From: Leptobrachium leishanense
Lineage: Eukaryota > Chordata > Amphibia > Anura > Megophryidae
Assembly (NCBI GenBank): GCA_009667805.1
Contig: CM019064.1
Span: 113,868,328-113,932,327, forward strand
Reading direction: 5' to 3'
DNA length: 64,000 nt
A program made the position numbers and the translations under genes. Position 1 is the first letter of the stretch. Every line of letters starts with the position of its first letter. Of the stretch, positions 20,815 to 32,762 are shown piece by piece. The notes under the pieces are model-generated. The model was not told the DNA's origin, searched no databases, and saw only the letters and a list, made by a program, of their open reading frames with translations.

Positions 20815-21635
20815 AATGGTCAGGCCACATGGAGTACTCCTCGCCCCCTCCCTCCCCAGCAGCCCCGTTTGACTGGTACAGCTGTGCGAGGTGGAGTGAC
20901 ATCTGCCATAGTAGGTCTCTATTATATCACCTCAGTATTGGAATTAATAATTGTTTGGATTCTTTGGCAACTGAAACTTATTAATCAATACAGGTAACCT
21001 AATATATTAATTTCAGAGGATTCAGACATTATTTCAGCACCTTGGACATGTCATCCAAGAATATGTAGCTGTTTGTACAGCCTAGGGTTCCTTTTTTCCT
21101 ACAGGGAAATAATAAGCTTAATGTCAAAATAGCTTTCTGTCTGTAAGATATATTTTATGACGGAGCCATTAATTCTTACACTGTCTGCAATGGAAAGCTG
21201 TTTTTCATAAATCCACAGGGTCCAAGCAGTGGTTTTAGGAAAAACAATTTGGTAGCGAAAGGGTTAAGTATAGTGTTTATGGTGTGTCCATTGCTCTACT
21301 TGTATATGCTGAATTCTGAATCTATGACAACTTTGACTTGAACTTCGTTGTCCTCTGGTTTCCTGGCTGCTGCTTGTGTACTGAACTCTTGTTTTCTTGC
21401 AGCTTTGCATACCGCATACCTTGCTGCGTGTTTTACCACCCGACTGACTTTGTCTACGGATGCTCTTGCCACCAGTCACCAAAAAAGCTAAATTTTCAGC
21501 TGGTCAGATTCCTGTGTTGCCCCTCTGTCTCCTCCTTGTTGTCCTCATTATGTCTTGAAAAAAATCCCTGTGAGGATTGAATTGTCGACCTGCTGTGAGT
21601 CAATAAAGAACAAGATGAATTGAATTCACAAAATT
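20815..21635. other. No gene recognised
   Basis: Anonymous sequence. GAAAGGGTTAAG near 21,258 looks like the right end of a lost TTAA element. Confidence 0.4.
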
Positions 21636-21638
21636 TAC

Positions 21639-22484
21639 AAGGTTATTCATAGAGAGTCGCTCTCGCCCCGAAATGGCCCGAACAGTGAATTTCCCCGTAG
21701 GGTGCCATTTCGTGGTCATTCGGCTATTCACAAAGCAGGCAGTTCGCCAAATTTTGGTGAATTGCCAGCAATTGCGGTGGCTGTTCGACGGCAGTGAAAT
21801 CCCCCATAGAAAAACAATGGTTTAACTATTCACAGAAAACTGAACAGCAGAGAAATGTCAGAGAAATGGTCAGTGGTTTCATTCAGCAGGTTTATTCAGG
21901 CAAATCCCATAGGTTTCAATGTTAAAAATATTCCTGTTTTTATTCAATATCTAATAGACCATTTATTCTTTTAATCTGCAGTAAAAGTCTCTTTATTTAT
22001 TTTTAGGATCTTTTAGGCATTTTTGGGGATTTTTTCGGCAAAATTTTTTTCTTCCGTTTTTTCTTTTAGCGGCGGCTTTTGACAACCAATTCCCTGCACT
22101 TGTGTGGGGAAATTTGACTCCCCGAAGTGCGGGGACCGACAGAGAACTGAAATGTCAGCTCTCTGAATAATCCTCCAGGATTCATGCAACACACTTGCAT
22201 ACTACTGGAATGTGTTGTGAAAGTGGTGGAAGGACACAATGTCCGTCGTGGTTTGCGGTGGGGCGGCGGGTTTGCAGTGGCGGCTGGCAGTCGGTGGGTT
22301 TGCAGCAGGTTGGTGGCGACGGGTTTGCGGTGGGTTGGTGGCAGCCGATTCGCTGCATTTCGGAGACCCTGCAGTGAATGGTGAATTCACCGCAGGCTGG
22401 GGAAATTTGATTCCCCGAAATGCAGGGAACGACAGAGCCCTGAAATGTCAGCGACATTTTAGGGCTCTGTGGAATAACCACTTA
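21639..22484. mobile_element. Foldback element, divergent relative
   Basis: It begins CAAGGTTATTCATAGAGAG after TTA and ends near GGAATAACC. Internal blocks match the main foldback family: GTTCGCCAAATTTTGGTGAA, GGCAGTGAAATCCCCCATAG, ATTCAATATCTAATA. The end seems duplicated (similar ends near 22,170 and 22,470), with a G-rich stretch (22,230-22,380) between. Confidence 0.6.
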
Positions 22485-23905
22485 TGTGTGCACTGCCACT
22501 GATGATGATATATACAGTGTAAGAGAGACTCGGGGGTGACTGGTCTATGGCTTGAGGGTCAGACCCCAACCTGTTATGGTGTCCATTCCTTCTTCCCGGT
22601 CAGCCAGATCTGCAGCAGATTTCTTTTCTCCACAACCCTCAGCCAGAATTTGAGGGAGTGCTGTATATCTCCAGGTATCTCTCCCCAAACAGCAGACACA
22701 GCTTAGTGCAGGGAAGAATAATGATGTTTAATTTGAAATGGGGACCAGTTTATATGGGAACCAAGGTGGTAAAATGACACAATCAATGGAGTACATTGTC
22801 TACATTAGGGGGATGTGAATTCCTTCAGGAGATACAGAAAATGTATTAGTTTACACTAGACTGTACCTATACATTTAACAATTTAAACCCTTATACTCCC
22901 ACTTATGCCCACTGTCTGTTATTGTTGGCTTTGCCACATTGGTCCGCAGCCCATTGGCAGTAGGCCAGCATCTATGGAGGATGAGGGAGCCTCTATTACA
23001 TACAGTATATATACACAGTAGAAACTATAAGAGAACAAAAGTCTTTTAATTAGGAAACAGAACAGTTCATTCATATTAAGATATACATTTTATCAAGGTC
23101 ATGCCTTTACAATGACAATAATGCTACACTTTGATCTGTTCCTGGTATCTCGAGCAATATAATAATTTGTCCTATGGTTCTATGTAATATCCTGTTGAAA
23201 ATCTTTGTTCAATGTCATAAAAATTCCTCACCATACATTAACGGTTGTGTGAACTGAAGGTATAATTGTTATCATTATTAGTGGGCAACTGGCATTTAAT
23301 ATTCCTACTGTGAAAATGAATAAGTTTGTTACAAACCAATAGCAATTAATAAATTATACTGTAAGGTTAGATGCAATGTATAGATAAACACAGTTGAAAG
23401 GTAATATTCAATTCGCTGCCACACAATTATTAGTGAATTATTAGTGAAATAGGAGCAGGCACCAATTATTCAGTCTAAGTAACAAAGTACAGTTATCTAT
23501 TATATCTTCAATACAGAGGGTAGACTTTGTATTCCTTGAAAATCTGCGGGGGGAAAATTTGCTTCCAAAAATATGCACAGTGACACTTAATTAGGTATAC
23601 TGATCTAATGCACGACTGCACATTAGGCACGTATTTCCTTCCTCTCATGAATTGTGATGTAGTAACTGAATATTTCAAGATCTAAATCTTTTCAGTCCTG
23701 AACCATCGTATGGCAGGCCTCTGGTGCTGCTGCCTGTTCTCCGTACTTGCATAAAACTTGTTTTTTTCTCACTTTACGTGTACCAGTAATCCAGACTTGG
23801 ACCCCTTGTTCGAGGTGCATACAGTGGTAATGTTCGTCAGGGTTGCTGTATTGTTCATACAGAGACATCCTTGGCATTCCAGTATTGGCCACCCTATTTG
23901 GGTGA
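22485..23905. other. No gene recognised
   Basis: Anonymous sequence. Reading frames are short and resemble nothing known. Confidence 0.4.
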
Positions 23906-23971
23906 TATAGAATATATAACCTGGATCGGCGCAAATAATGCTTTCTGGGGTCCTGGGATTTCGCATATATG
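23906..23971 (-). repeat. Inverted arm, left
   Basis: TATAGAATATATAACCTGGA through CGCATATATG is nearly complementary to 25,489-25,554 over 66 bases. The pair brackets the hAT-like element at 24,108-25,277 and recalls the inverted arms of the insert at 16,943. Confidence 0.75.
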
Positions 23972-24107
23972 TCCCTGACTGAAGTCATTTGGCTGTGTGC
24001 GGTCCTGCAAACCTGAATCCCTATCCCCAGCTTCCAGTGTATCCAGCACCTCTATCCAGATTTCTATTTGTCTCTATCCTGGTTCCTTCCGTTGCTTTGC
24101 CCTGCTG

Positions 24108-25277
24108 CAGTGGCGTAGCGTGGGGGGTGCCTTGGGGGCGGTCGCCCCGGGCACAATTTTCTTAGGGGGCGCAAAATTTCAAAAGAAATTTGAACCACTA
24201 ATATTTTCTTGCAGGGATCAGCAAAGTGTCCACCAGTTTTGCCACGCCGGCGGTGACTTAGCACTCAGCCTCCAGAAGGGAGGACCAGGACATAAAATTC
24301 TGGTCCTGTCCCGACTCCTCCTTAACGCTGACATGAGTCACATGAAGCAGAGCAGCATTATTTAACAGAACACCCTGTACCACGCTTATCAGCCCCCCTT
24401 GAAGCCCTGTTCCAGACCCCCCACCACTGGCAGCCCTGCAGTCACTGAACAGGAAGGAGGGAGGGAGGGAGGCACCTGCCCTGCAGCACATTTAAAATCC
24501 GGTCTCCACTAAGCCCCCTGGACAGCTCCCCCTTGGGCCACCAGCAACTCCACGCAGGTAGGCGACACTGTATGACACCAAAGCAGTGTGACCACCACAC
24601 AGTGAGGGGGTACAGGGAGAGGGTGACTGGAGGTTCAGGGAGAGAATGACTGGGGATATTGGATAGAGAGAGTGACTGGGGGTACTGGGAGAGAGTGAGT
24701 GACTGGGGGTACTGGGAGAGAGTGACTTGGGGAACTGGGAGAAAGCGTGACTGGGGAGTACTGGGAGAGAGTGAGTGACTGGGTACTGAGGGAGTAACTG
24801 GGAGTACTGGGAGAGAGAGAGTGACTGGGGTACTTGGAGAGAGAGTGACTGGGGTACTTGGAGAGAGAGAATGGGGTACTTGGAGAGAGAGAGACTGGGG
24901 GTACTGGGAGGAAGTGACTGGGGTACTTGGAGAGAGAGTGGCTGGGGTATTGGGAGAATGTGTGGGTACTTAGTGACTGGGGTTCTTGGAGGGAGAGGGT
25001 GACTGGGGGTACTGGGAGAGAGTGAATGGGTATAGTGTGAGAGTGGAACTATGATAGGGTATACTGGGACAGGGTGACTGGTAGCAGTGGCGTAGCGTGG
25101 GGGGCATGTGTGTTTCATTTTTTTATTATATCAGTATTTTGTTAATATACAATACATGTGCTTGTGGGGTAAGGGGGTCAATACTCTACTGATGGAAGGG
25201 AATCATGGTGTGCTCCCACGTCCACAGGTTGGGGGCGCACAATTCTTGCCTTGCTGACAACCCACGCTACGCCGCTG
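24108..25277. mobile_element. hAT-like composite element
   Basis: An exact 8-bp duplication CCCTGCTG (24,100-24,107; 25,278-25,285) borders ends CAGTGGCGTAGCGTGG and CCACGCTACGCCGCTG. Eight-base duplications and CAGTGGCG ends fit hAT. The left end is repeated inside at 25,085, so one copy seems nested in, or fused to, another. The body holds a minisatellite. No transposase. Confidence 0.8.
24600..25060. repeat. Minisatellite of gagagtgactgggggtactg type
   Basis: Variants of gagagagtgactgggggtac, about 20 to 35 bases long, repeat some 16 times. Spacing is irregular and units are degenerate. It lies wholly inside the hAT-like element. Confidence 0.8.
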
Positions 25278-25488
25278 CCCTGCTGTTCCTGGATATATCA
25301 ATGTACACCCTCCTAACATCCTAGACAAGGTGTGGGTCACCTGAGAAGTTGGAAGGCAATATACCTGCATGTTTGGACCCACTCAGAGCCAATGATTGGG
25401 CTCTATACTTGTGAGTGGGAAATCATCTGTATTTCTATAATTATACTTAAAGCATACTGTATTGCACTATTATTGTTTATTTTTTCCA

Positions 25489-25554
25489 CATATATGCGAG
25501 ATCCCAGGACCCCAGACAGCATTATTTGCGCCAATTCAGGTTATATATTCTATA
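25489..25554 (+). repeat. Inverted arm, right
   Basis: Near-complement of 23,906-23,971, as described there. The upstream stretch 25,395-25,440 resembles 385-440. Confidence 0.75.
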
Positions 25555-25599
25555 TTCTGTGTGTATTTGTATAGGGGAAACCACTATATCCTGTTATTG

Positions 25600-27239
25600 G
25601 CCATCTGGGGTGCCGTGGTGGTGGATACATATTGTGTGGCGCTGCACCATTCTCTGTATAAACTATTTGGGTGATAGCATGCTGATTTGTCATATGATTT
25701 GTATATGGTATAGTCTGTTCTAAAATGGCACTATCAAGCTAAAATCGGATGTGACTTGAGCAGGGACCCCTTGTTGGGCAGGCCACCAGTGTTTATTTTT
25801 ACTTACTGATCTTGAACCATAATGAATCTGGTTTATTTTCATAGGCTAAGAAAATATTTAAGGGGTTATTGAATGAGCACTGATGCGGCAGCAAAGTTCA
25901 CCATAGTTAAAAAAACATTGCCGTTGTGGCTACAGGGAAGTTTGAGGAGCAGAATTCGACAATGGCAGCCACTGTGATGCAACCTACGGTGAACAGTAAT
26001 GAACAAATAACCTCATTTGAACAAATTTAACTCAATTTTGTGTGTGAAAGGATTGAAGTGGCGATCTGCATTGAACTTTGATAGACACTATGGTAAAAAC
26101 AACATTAGAGAATTTGACCGACACTATGGTGTAATCTACACTAAAAAAACTTCAGAAGAAACTATAATGGATACACCAGTGGAAGTCCCATTACAATTAT
26201 GCTGAAATCTTAGCTAGACAACTTTGGTAGAAATTACAGTGAAAAGAACGATGAAAAGTATAGAGGATTATTGTGGAATTTGCCTAATAAGTGAATTCAC
26301 CAGTGTGTCACAGTACTTGATTGACCATAGTTCCCCAAAGTTTTCTGAAAAACCTGCATTGTGTGTAAAGTGACGCATTATCATTTTAATTTTGGGAACA
26401 ACAAATATTATCCCAGCAAGGCACGTCTAGATCCCCAACCACATGACGTTTTTCCCAGTGTTATGTGTTTCAGCTGCACTCTCTAATCTGCTTCAACCAA
26501 TCCATCCTCTTTTCTATTCCCTTGCTTATTCGAGGACTACACTGTCCTTTGTACAAACTGAGTAAATGTTCAGGGGAATTGCATCTGCAGACTGTGGAGA
26601 CCAAAGGTTTACCATGACTGGCCCAGACAGATCATCTTTGTTGGTGTGATCCAGATAATGTGAATCAGATCTGTTGGATTACAGGATTGTCCCATGCACT
26701 CAGGTTCCCTTCCATTGCTCCATTTTCATGTCTCCCTTTTCTCTCCATGTCTCTTTGGGAGGAAACCTGGCTGTAAAGAAACAGAAACACAATGTGGATG
26801 ATAGGCACAGGACAGAGGATCATAAGGAATGAGATGGATGTAGCAAATGCACAATGGTGGTTAGATGGAGTGACTTTATGGGCTCTAGCATGAGAACATG
26901 TTTTTAGTTTGTTACAATGAGTGCTTTTGTGGACCTGTACCAGATGAATAGTGCCTTAATTAGAACTTTTTATTTCTTACAAACAGAAGTTTGTTGTAAC
27001 TTGTTGAAATAATCAATAATAAAACACATTTTCATGTAGCTAGTTGCCTTAGTAAATGATTTGGAAGCAGCTGTTTATGGTGACAACCATGACTCCTATG
27101 TCTACCACCTCTTTTAGCATGTGAGAGGTTAAATTAACCCCTTGACTAACCTCTCAAACTGACTAAACCAACTAGTTTACCTCTCTACTTCACACACACC
27201 CCTCCTACCATTGATACAACCCATCCTACCAATTACTTT
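25600..27239. other. No gene recognised; one possible decayed MITE
   Basis: From 25,862 (GGGGTTATTGAATGAGCAC) to about 26,330 the sequence resembles the element at 36,706 in its start and in repeated CACCATAGT / ACACTATGGT motifs. The rest is anonymous. Confidence 0.35.
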
Positions 27240-27289
27240 ACCCCTTTCATGACCAATGACATAACGTTTACGTCATAAATGCATTGACT
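27240..27289. mobile_element. Remnant of an outer TTAA element
   Basis: CCCCTTTCATGACCAATGAC looks like the left end of the first TTAA end type. With 28,140-28,265 (hairpin CCATTTGGAAGGGCA.. and AGGCGCC) it would form an outer element around the unit at 27,294, as in the composite copies. Confidence 0.4.
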
Positions 27290-27293
27290 TTAA

Positions 27294-28135
27294 CCCTTTC
27301 GCTGCTGAGGCGTTTCACACCTCTGTGCTGAGGTCATTTTTACCGGTTTTGCTCATCATGTTTAAACGTGTTTTGAAAGCTTATTTTAGTATATGACCCA
27401 GACATATTATATATCGTTCTTTCCGTCAGACTCGGCAGATTCATAATATGTCATTATTATATGTATACGTCATGACCTGTCTGTATATTATAACAAAAAA
27501 TGCAATAAAATATGAATTTTCAATAATTTACAACGTGTAAAGTGTTTTTTTTCACATTTTAACATGCGAGCAATTGCGGTTATATTTTGTATGGGGTGCG
27601 CTTGTTAAAAAAATTAGAGATGGGGTCTCGTTACATTTTTTTTTGGGGAAAATTACGCGATTTTTAACAAACGCACCGCATACAAAAATCATTAGTGCAG
27701 CATCATTGTTCACATTATCATTGAAATGGGAACAATATTGCTGCATTAACAAACCAAAAAAAAACAAAAACTTTTTTTAGAATTTTTTTTAATATTTTTT
27801 TATTTTTCATTTTTATTTTTTTTTAAAAACTTTTTTCAAAGTGGTGTTTGGTATCGTTGGAACGGCCATGCTCTGGCCGATCCAACAATACCAAACATTA
27901 ACCCCTAGCTGTCACGGATCGGGAGATAGGGAGTTCATTGGAACTCCCTATCTCCACCGTTGGTGGCAGCTAGGGGTTAACTCCAGGACTGGCGTCATCG
28001 TGCTATGCACGATGACGCCAGTCCTCAGGGGGAGTTCCCGGAGGCTTGGCCGACATCCAAGATGTCGGCCAGCTCCGGGAAAGGATCACGAACCAGCGCT
28101 TTTCAGCGCCGATTCGTGATCCGGCTCCCCAGGGG
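27294..28135 (-). mobile_element. piggyBac-like TTAA element, hairpin-rich
   Basis: TTAA at 27,290-27,293 and 28,136-28,139. This is the element of 3692-4687 in reverse orientation, starting CCCTTTCGCTGCTGAGGCG. Hairpins: 27,900-27,980 (outer arms TTAACCCCTAGCTG; inner GGAGATAGGGAGTTC/complement), 27,984-28,024 (19-bp perfect arms), GGCCGACATC/GATGTCGGCC near 28,050. Several arms differ from the 3.7-kb copy by paired, compensating changes. The AT-rich part is well conserved between the two. Confidence 0.82.
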
Positions 28136-28265
28136 TTAATGCCAGGTACCATTTGGAAGGGCAGGCTGTGCCCTTCCAATCGGTGCCTGGGATAACCCTG
28201 GCAACGCCGCCGATCGGGAGGGAGAGAGGTCCGAAGGACCTCCCCCCCTCCCTTTCAGGCGCCTC

Positions 28266-29075
28266 CTCCGCACACGCAAAGAAGGACAAGCTTCGAATGG
28301 TGTTCCTAATTCACCCCTCATATCCTGGCCAATAGGGTTCCCAGTCAGGGTTTATAAGGACTTTCCTTTACCCTGTTCTGGTTTTTTTTTCTTTCTCCTC
28401 AGCATGTCCCTGATATATTTTGTGATTGATCTCCTGGTATCTGATCTCCTGACTTCTGGCTTTACATATTGACTTCTCCTGATTTCTCTGCTCCTTGACC
28501 TTTGCTTGATCTGTTTTCATGTTAACGACCTCTGTTTGTTTATACATTTATGTGTACTTTTCCTGTTTCAGCATAAATCTGGTTATTCTTTGAGTTAATT
28601 TTGCTGTTACCTAGCCATTTAAGAACCGTCTCTCTCTAGCACGGGTTATTTGTATTGTTTGTGGTTACTCATACGTGTGCTGGGTTATGTACAGTTACAA
28701 GTTTTTATAAAGCGCTAACAGGTTCTGTAGCGCTGTTCAATGGGTAAGACAGAAAACCAAATATGCATACAAGTTAGACACACAGAACAGTACGAGGGAG
28801 GATACTTACTCTACAGGTTTGGCGAGTTTTTGGGATTACCAGTATTTGCATTCGGAAGCAGCCAATTTGGAAGATTCGTTTTCCAATATTTTGGAACTAG
28901 AAAATTTGGGAGATATGACAAGCATTTGATAAATTCAGGTGCAACTAATAAATATGAATGCTTTTAATGTTTAAAAAAAATCCAGAATTTGGAAATAGAC
29001 CAAATATATCCCATACTGTAATAATAACCCATCTGGCAGGCAGATGTCACCATTTGCTGATCAAAGGAGCTCCTT
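28266..29075. other. No gene recognised
   Basis: Anonymous sequence. 28,700-28,800 (gcgctgttcaatgggtaaga) faintly resembles a LINE 3' end like that at 33,217. Confidence 0.4.
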
Positions 29076-29482
29076 TGGATGTGAGAGCCACTCCTTGTAG
29101 CTTGTTTAAAGTAATATAGTGTGAAAGGGAGAGATAATGCATTGGGGGCTCTGTGCTGGACTAGCTGGGGATAGCTGTTTTTAGACACGTATTCCCAACT
29201 TTTTTAAGATTGTTAACATCTCAGATGTCATACTCGAGGTGCTATGTTTGGGACATGTTCTGGAGTACAATTGCAAACAAATTTTGTTTGTAAAAAACAA
29301 CATGTAACTTAGCTATGGCAAGTAATTAAAACTCACCTCCTACCATGTGTAAACAGGTTTTTTTAGGGGGGGGCTGTTAAATGATATAATGCCGCCTGTG
29401 GAGAAACAAAATCCACTGCATTATCTCTCCCTTTCACACTATATTACTTTAAACAAGCTACAAGGAGCGGCTCTCACATCCA
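29076..29482. repeat. Inverted repeat with 65-bp arms
   Basis: TGGATGTGAGAGCCACTCC through GATAATGC (29,076-29,141) is complementary, with few mismatches, to 29,418-29,482. The 276-bp loop has no reading frame. It could be a foldback MITE of about 407 bp. Confidence 0.7.
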
Positions 29483-29483
29483 T

Positions 29484-30120
29484 TGTAACTATCACAGTGG
29501 TGTAGCCGAGGATGAGGGTATGAGCCCAGAATGCAGTGATCCAACAGGCAGACAACTGAATAGAGACCAAATGGGGTTTTATTGCAAGGAGGGTTAGGGA
29601 GTGAAGGAGAGGAACAAGGCAGGAAACAGTCTGACTTAGGATAAGGTAGGGAGGAGAGACAGAGGCAAGATGAAATGTAGAGAGGACACAAAGGAACAAG
29701 GCAGACACAGAGGGTAACACACTAGGGACTCACAGGAGGGCAAAGGAGACAGAGGTGACAGGAGACTGAAGACACAGCAGGAGGTTTGGGAACAGGGCTA
29801 GACACTTGGGGAACATGGCTAGAGGCTTGAAGAAAACAGCTTGAGGAACATGGTGCAAGGTGGGGAGCAGGCTTCACAAGTATCATCCACTAAGAGCAAA
29901 TTATGCTGAAACACATCTTGGGAGCTCCACCCTTATGTAGGGGAACACAGGGCTCAGCAATTGGAGCACCTGTGGTTACCTGCAGAAGAACCAGAGTGAT
30001 TATAGGACCAGACTGGGATTCATAGGGCATAGCAGGAAAGGGGCTGCCAGGGTATTCACATAAGAACAGTAATGGTTTGGGTGTTCCTGCGGCAGTACCA
30101 TGTGTGCTGTGACCCTAACA
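29484..30120 (-). mobile_element. Possible LTR fragment
   Basis: On the minus strand the segment would start TGTTAGGGTCACAG and end GTTACA. Its general make-up (purine-rich, without a frame) is like the solo LTR at 38,838. I find no target duplication, so this is a weak call. Confidence 0.25.
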
Positions 30121-31155
30121 AAAAGAAATGTTACTGCTGCATTACAGCAGACAGAGGGCAGAATACAGAGAGAGTTCTGAGATCACATATAGGCATTATT
30201 TTTGTATTTTTTGACAGCTGCATTGCTAATAATGTCATTATGTTCCCTACAAGTCCCCATAAGCAGGAGATCTGATTTTTATTATCTATATTTATCATAT
30301 TTACTGTATTTTATTTAAAGCCCATTTCTACCTGTATGCTGATAATGCAGACCCGTGTGACATTGAGCAATATAAGGGACACTATCTAGAGTTCATAATC
30401 TTTCATCCCAACAGTATTTCTGTGAAAGATAAACGAAGACATGAAAAATTAATAATGAACAGATTTTCATTATTTAAATTTTTTAACCTCAAAACAACAA
30501 TTTCTTTGCAAAATTTCTAATTTACCCTATAATTAATTTTTATCTTTGCATTCCATATTTCAAATCAATGTTCTAAGAAAAAAAAATGTTCAACAAAAAG
30601 TGCTTGGTAGTGAAGGGATTTGTTTAATGCATGCAATTTATGGGATGATTTTAAAAATGATTAACTTTTTAAAATCGGAAACATTCTCTGAAATTCAATA
30701 GCCCAAACCAGTCTGAAAAGATATAAAGGGTGAAAGTGTACAGCATACAACTCAAAGATGCATGGTATAATCACATTGCGCAAAACTTTTACTTTCAATT
30801 ATATCTGTGGTGTTAGAACATTGTGAATATTTTATACATTATTCTACGACCTTCCAAAAAGCACATATAATGATATAACAGAATTTGTGAAGGTCACGCT
30901 GATTTTTTTTCCCAGCAATTGATCAGAAAGAAAAGGTTCAAGCAGTTTAATGAATTCATAATTACTTGATATAGGAAACTGTAAATCCGTATTTTCAACT
31001 TCTATTTCTCCCTGTTACACATTCCAGCTATCCTTAGTCAACACTTATTTATTTCATCTCATGTTATTTCTGCATTGGTGTGAAGGATAAGCTAATAACT
31101 TGATCCTTTTAAATTTTAAACTTCGGTTGTAGAGTTTGACCTGATAGCTAGTGCC
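30121..31155. other. No gene recognised
   Basis: Anonymous AT-rich sequence. Confidence 0.4.
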
Positions 31156-31158
31156 TTA

Positions 31159-31585
31159 GGCTGGGGTCAGACCAGCGCACTTTTAACGTGCGTTCTGGCG
31201 CACATAATTACGGCCGCACTAGCAGCAGATGACGGGCAATGACGGCCAATATACGAAGTACGGTCGCACGAAAGTCCGGCCGCGCAACGCAAGTGGAAAA
31301 CGAACGCATTTTTTCGAGAACGCCGAACCACTAGTACGGACGTACAGAGTGCGCAGCTGCGGCATAGCGGCGTGTTTGCGTGATTAGGAGATGTCAGACG
31401 CTGCTAATGTCCAGCCTACATAACGTCCAGACGCAAAAAGAGTTTTATTGACGATCTGAAAAAATCACGCACGAAAAATGCGCATCGTATGACCGTTTTC
31501 GCTCACTCCGTGAAAAAATACGTCAATTCGTTCGGACGCACTTTTTTACGTTCGCGTGTAAAAATGCTTTCGTTTGACCCTAGCC
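31159..31585. mobile_element. Harbinger MITE
   Basis: Starts GGCTGGGGTCAGACCAGCGC after TTA and ends GTTTGACCCTAGCC before TAA. The ends match the Harbinger family at 12,597 with a few changes. The body is CG-rich compared with its surroundings and has no transposase frame. Confidence 0.75.
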
Positions 31586-31762
31586 TAAACCAACTCAACT
31601 ATATTGATTTGTACAACAAGACTAGATTATTTACACAAATAAACAGCAATCCTCATTATCAGACTTTTTTTAAATTTATTATAAGTATGCTTAATAAAAT
31701 AGTCAGAGGTCACAATATCTTTCTGTAAATGGCTTTTACATGAGATGTCACAATAGACAATT

Positions 31763-31825
31763 TCATGTCCATGGTGCTAAACTTTGGGAGCACCTACTGG
31801 AGCCCAAATGCAAATAATTGCCTGT
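31763..31825 (+). repeat. Fragment of the third TTAA family
   Basis: TCATGTCCATGGTGCTAAAC through GAGCCCAAATGC matches 33,023-33,072 inside the element at 32,763. Confidence 0.6.
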
Positions 31826-31964
31826 AGTGGTGCCTGATTACGTTTATTAAATGCATAATGTGTTCTGAATGTCTTCTTGACATTTTCAGACCATTGAAAC
31901 AGCTGTAATTGAAAACATGGGTAAGAACCGGAAAATATACAGGATCTATCCACTTGCAGCTTAT

Positions 31965-32045
31965 AACGGTACATACTCGCCATCCAGGACATACTTGAAA
32001 ACAAGAGAAATCTCGATGTATCCTTCCTGGTAAAAATACTTTCTC
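31965..32045 (+). mobile_element. LINE 3'-end fragment
   Basis: GAAATCTCGATGTATCCTTC and TGGTAAAAATACTTTC match the 3' end of the LINE at 13,370 and 55,575. Confidence 0.6.
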
Positions 32046-32252
32046 AATTATTTTTTTAAAAAAAATACATAAATTCTGTTACAGGCAGAGCCGCACGGAT
32101 TTGCAGAGACAATATAAAGGTATATACATTCATGTATATTTTGGAACGTCCTCATTTGCATTCTTTTAAATAAGGGGAATTATACCGCAAGGTATGGATG
32201 TAGGTGTATACTAAATTATTTTCTTGTTTCGAAGCATGTTTAATACATTTAA

Positions 32253-32731
32253 CCCCTTCACTACTGATATCAAGATATCTCGAGCTTCAAAGGCACCATC
32301 TGGTGCCCCGTTATCGAGATATCTTGGTGTGCTGGTCTGCAGCCCAAAAGTAAATTAAATTAATTTGCTGCAAACGATTTTCATTTGTTTTTGCTCCTCT
32401 GCAGAAGGTACATCCAAGGTTTTAGCCCTGTGGGCACAATGTCCAAAGAGCTAAAACTGTAAAATCAGCTGCTGAATGCTTTGAAATATCAGGCTTTCAG
32501 CAGCCGATGAAGGGAGAAAAAGAAGAAAAGAGACCAGCCGCTCAAACCTCTAACTCAGTTTGGCAGTAGATGGCACCATCTACTGGCCAAAATAGGTTAT
32601 TTACAGTAAGAAAAACAATAGGTATAAGCTCAAATTTTTCTTACTTTATAATTAATTAAAAATAGATTTTACAAAAAACTACTGGTTTCTGAGAATGGTT
32701 TTGTTTGGAAAATCACTTGGTGGTGAAGGGG
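32253..32731 (+). mobile_element. Third TTAA family, copy 1
   Basis: TTAA at 32,249-32,252 and 32,732-32,735; ends CCCCTTCACTACTG and GGTGGTGAAGGGG. Near the left end GATATCAAGATATCTCGAG is followed by a hairpin around CACCATCTGGTG. A related copy in reverse orientation starts 23 bases to the right. Confidence 0.8.
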
Positions 32732-32762
32732 TTAAAATTGGGTCACTTTGAATTCCCATTAA

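Noticed and set aside
22182..22502. Overlapping frames in a G-rich stretch
   Set aside because: Low-complexity GGTGGGTTTGCGG-type sequence inside a foldback relative.
24492..25118. 208-codon serine/proline frame
   Set aside because: It is the complement of the gagagtgactggg minisatellite.
29484..30120. Second solo LTR
   Set aside because: No target duplication and only weak end similarity, so kept as a low-confidence feature rather than a finding.
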